Of a DNA stretch of 6,288 bases, positions 6,147 through 6,288 are shown piece after piece. The stretch comes from Bacillota bacterium (GTDB lineage Bacteria > Bacillota > Bacilli > Bacillales > Cytobacillaceae). The notes beneath the pieces were generated by a model that saw nothing but the letters and a program-made list of their open reading frames with translations, was not told the DNA's origin and made no database searches. The stretch's first letter is position 1; the number at the start of each line of letters is the position of its first letter. The position numbers and the translations under genes were made by a program. The DNA lies in the NCBI GenBank assembly GCA_030705745.1, contig JAUZPT010000185.1, forward strand, positions 1 through 6,288. The letters run 5' to 3'.

Positions 6147-6288
6147 ATGGATAAACGAGTGATCGTCTATACAACACATGACTGCGTAGAATGCACGATG
6201 GTTAAACAAGTACTTAGCGAAGAGGGTATTCCATTTGAAGTCAGAAATATTTCTGATTTTCCGGAGTATCAGAAAGAACTTGAGCAAT
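6147..6288 (+). CDS. Glutaredoxin/NrdH-like thiol redoxin (5' part, 3' end outside window)
   Basis: The first 47 residues of a thioredoxin-fold disulfide reductant are present and the frame runs off the end of the window. It opens with the beta strand RVIVYT (4-9), followed by the redox motif CVEC (C13 and C16) at the start of the first helix, then a VKQVLSEEGIPFEVRNI stretch (19-35) forming helix 1 and strand 2. CVEC with a following lysine-containing helix resembles NrdH-type redoxins (CVQC or CMQC) more than classical glutaredoxins (CPYC). These proteins are cytoplasmic and about 75-85 residues long, so roughly half is seen. The cis-proline and the glycine pair that would complete the family signature lie outside. 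No nrd gene is visible upstream, so a link to ribonucleotide reductase cannot be claimed. The gene is separated from the GH70 gene by two hairpins, so it probably has its own promoter. A weak candidate is TTCGTA (6070-6075) with GATACT (6092-6097). Confidence 0.8.
   Translation, partial: MDKRVIVYTTHDCVECTMVKQVLSEEGIPFEVRNISDFPEYQKELEQ

Noticed and set aside
6015..6287. Minus-strand open frame of 90 codons over the end of the window
   Set aside because: It runs antisense to the redoxin gene, which has a clear CxxC motif and ribosome binding site, and its translation is low-complexity with no recognisable domain.

Overview
The window looks like a chromosomal segment of a low-to-moderate GC Gram-positive bacterium of the Bacillaceae or a close relative. 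The reasons are the strong AGGAGG-type ribosome binding sites, the close resemblance of the first three genes to the Bacillus subtilis tcyABC cystine transporter, intrinsic terminators ending in U tracts, and a sigma-B-type promoter. The species cannot be fixed from sequence alone. All complete genes are on the + strand.

Positions 1-1910 hold the end of an amino-acid ABC transporter operon: the 3' half of the binding protein (tcyA-like), the permease (tcyB-like), the ATPase (tcyC-like), and a terminator. Together they would import L-cystine or a related sulfur amino acid. Positions 2050-2906 hold a two-gene unit, a small ASCH-domain protein and a four-helix membrane protein of unknown function, closed by a GAAA-loop terminator.

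Positions 2907-5895 are the most distinctive part. A 280-base leader carries a sigma-B-like promoter and a large inverted repeat, followed by a 902-residue secreted enzyme of glycoside hydrolase family 70. Its four catalytic motifs occur in the order I-II-III-IV, the non-permuted order of the GtfC/GtfD type, not the circularly permuted order of classical glucansucrases. The enzyme is therefore predicted to be an extracellular alpha-glucanotransferase acting on starch or maltodextrins. Two very basic Ig-like (Big_2-type) domains follow the catalytic part. No sugar transporter, regulator or other glucan gene accompanies it, so it appears to be a single-gene unit.

Positions 5896-6146 hold two long perfect hairpins, one resembling a dispersed REP-type palindrome and one a likely terminator. 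The window ends inside a glutaredoxin/NrdH-like redoxin gene. I did not find an undescribed multi-gene system. The GH70 enzyme and its leader are the best candidates for follow-up.
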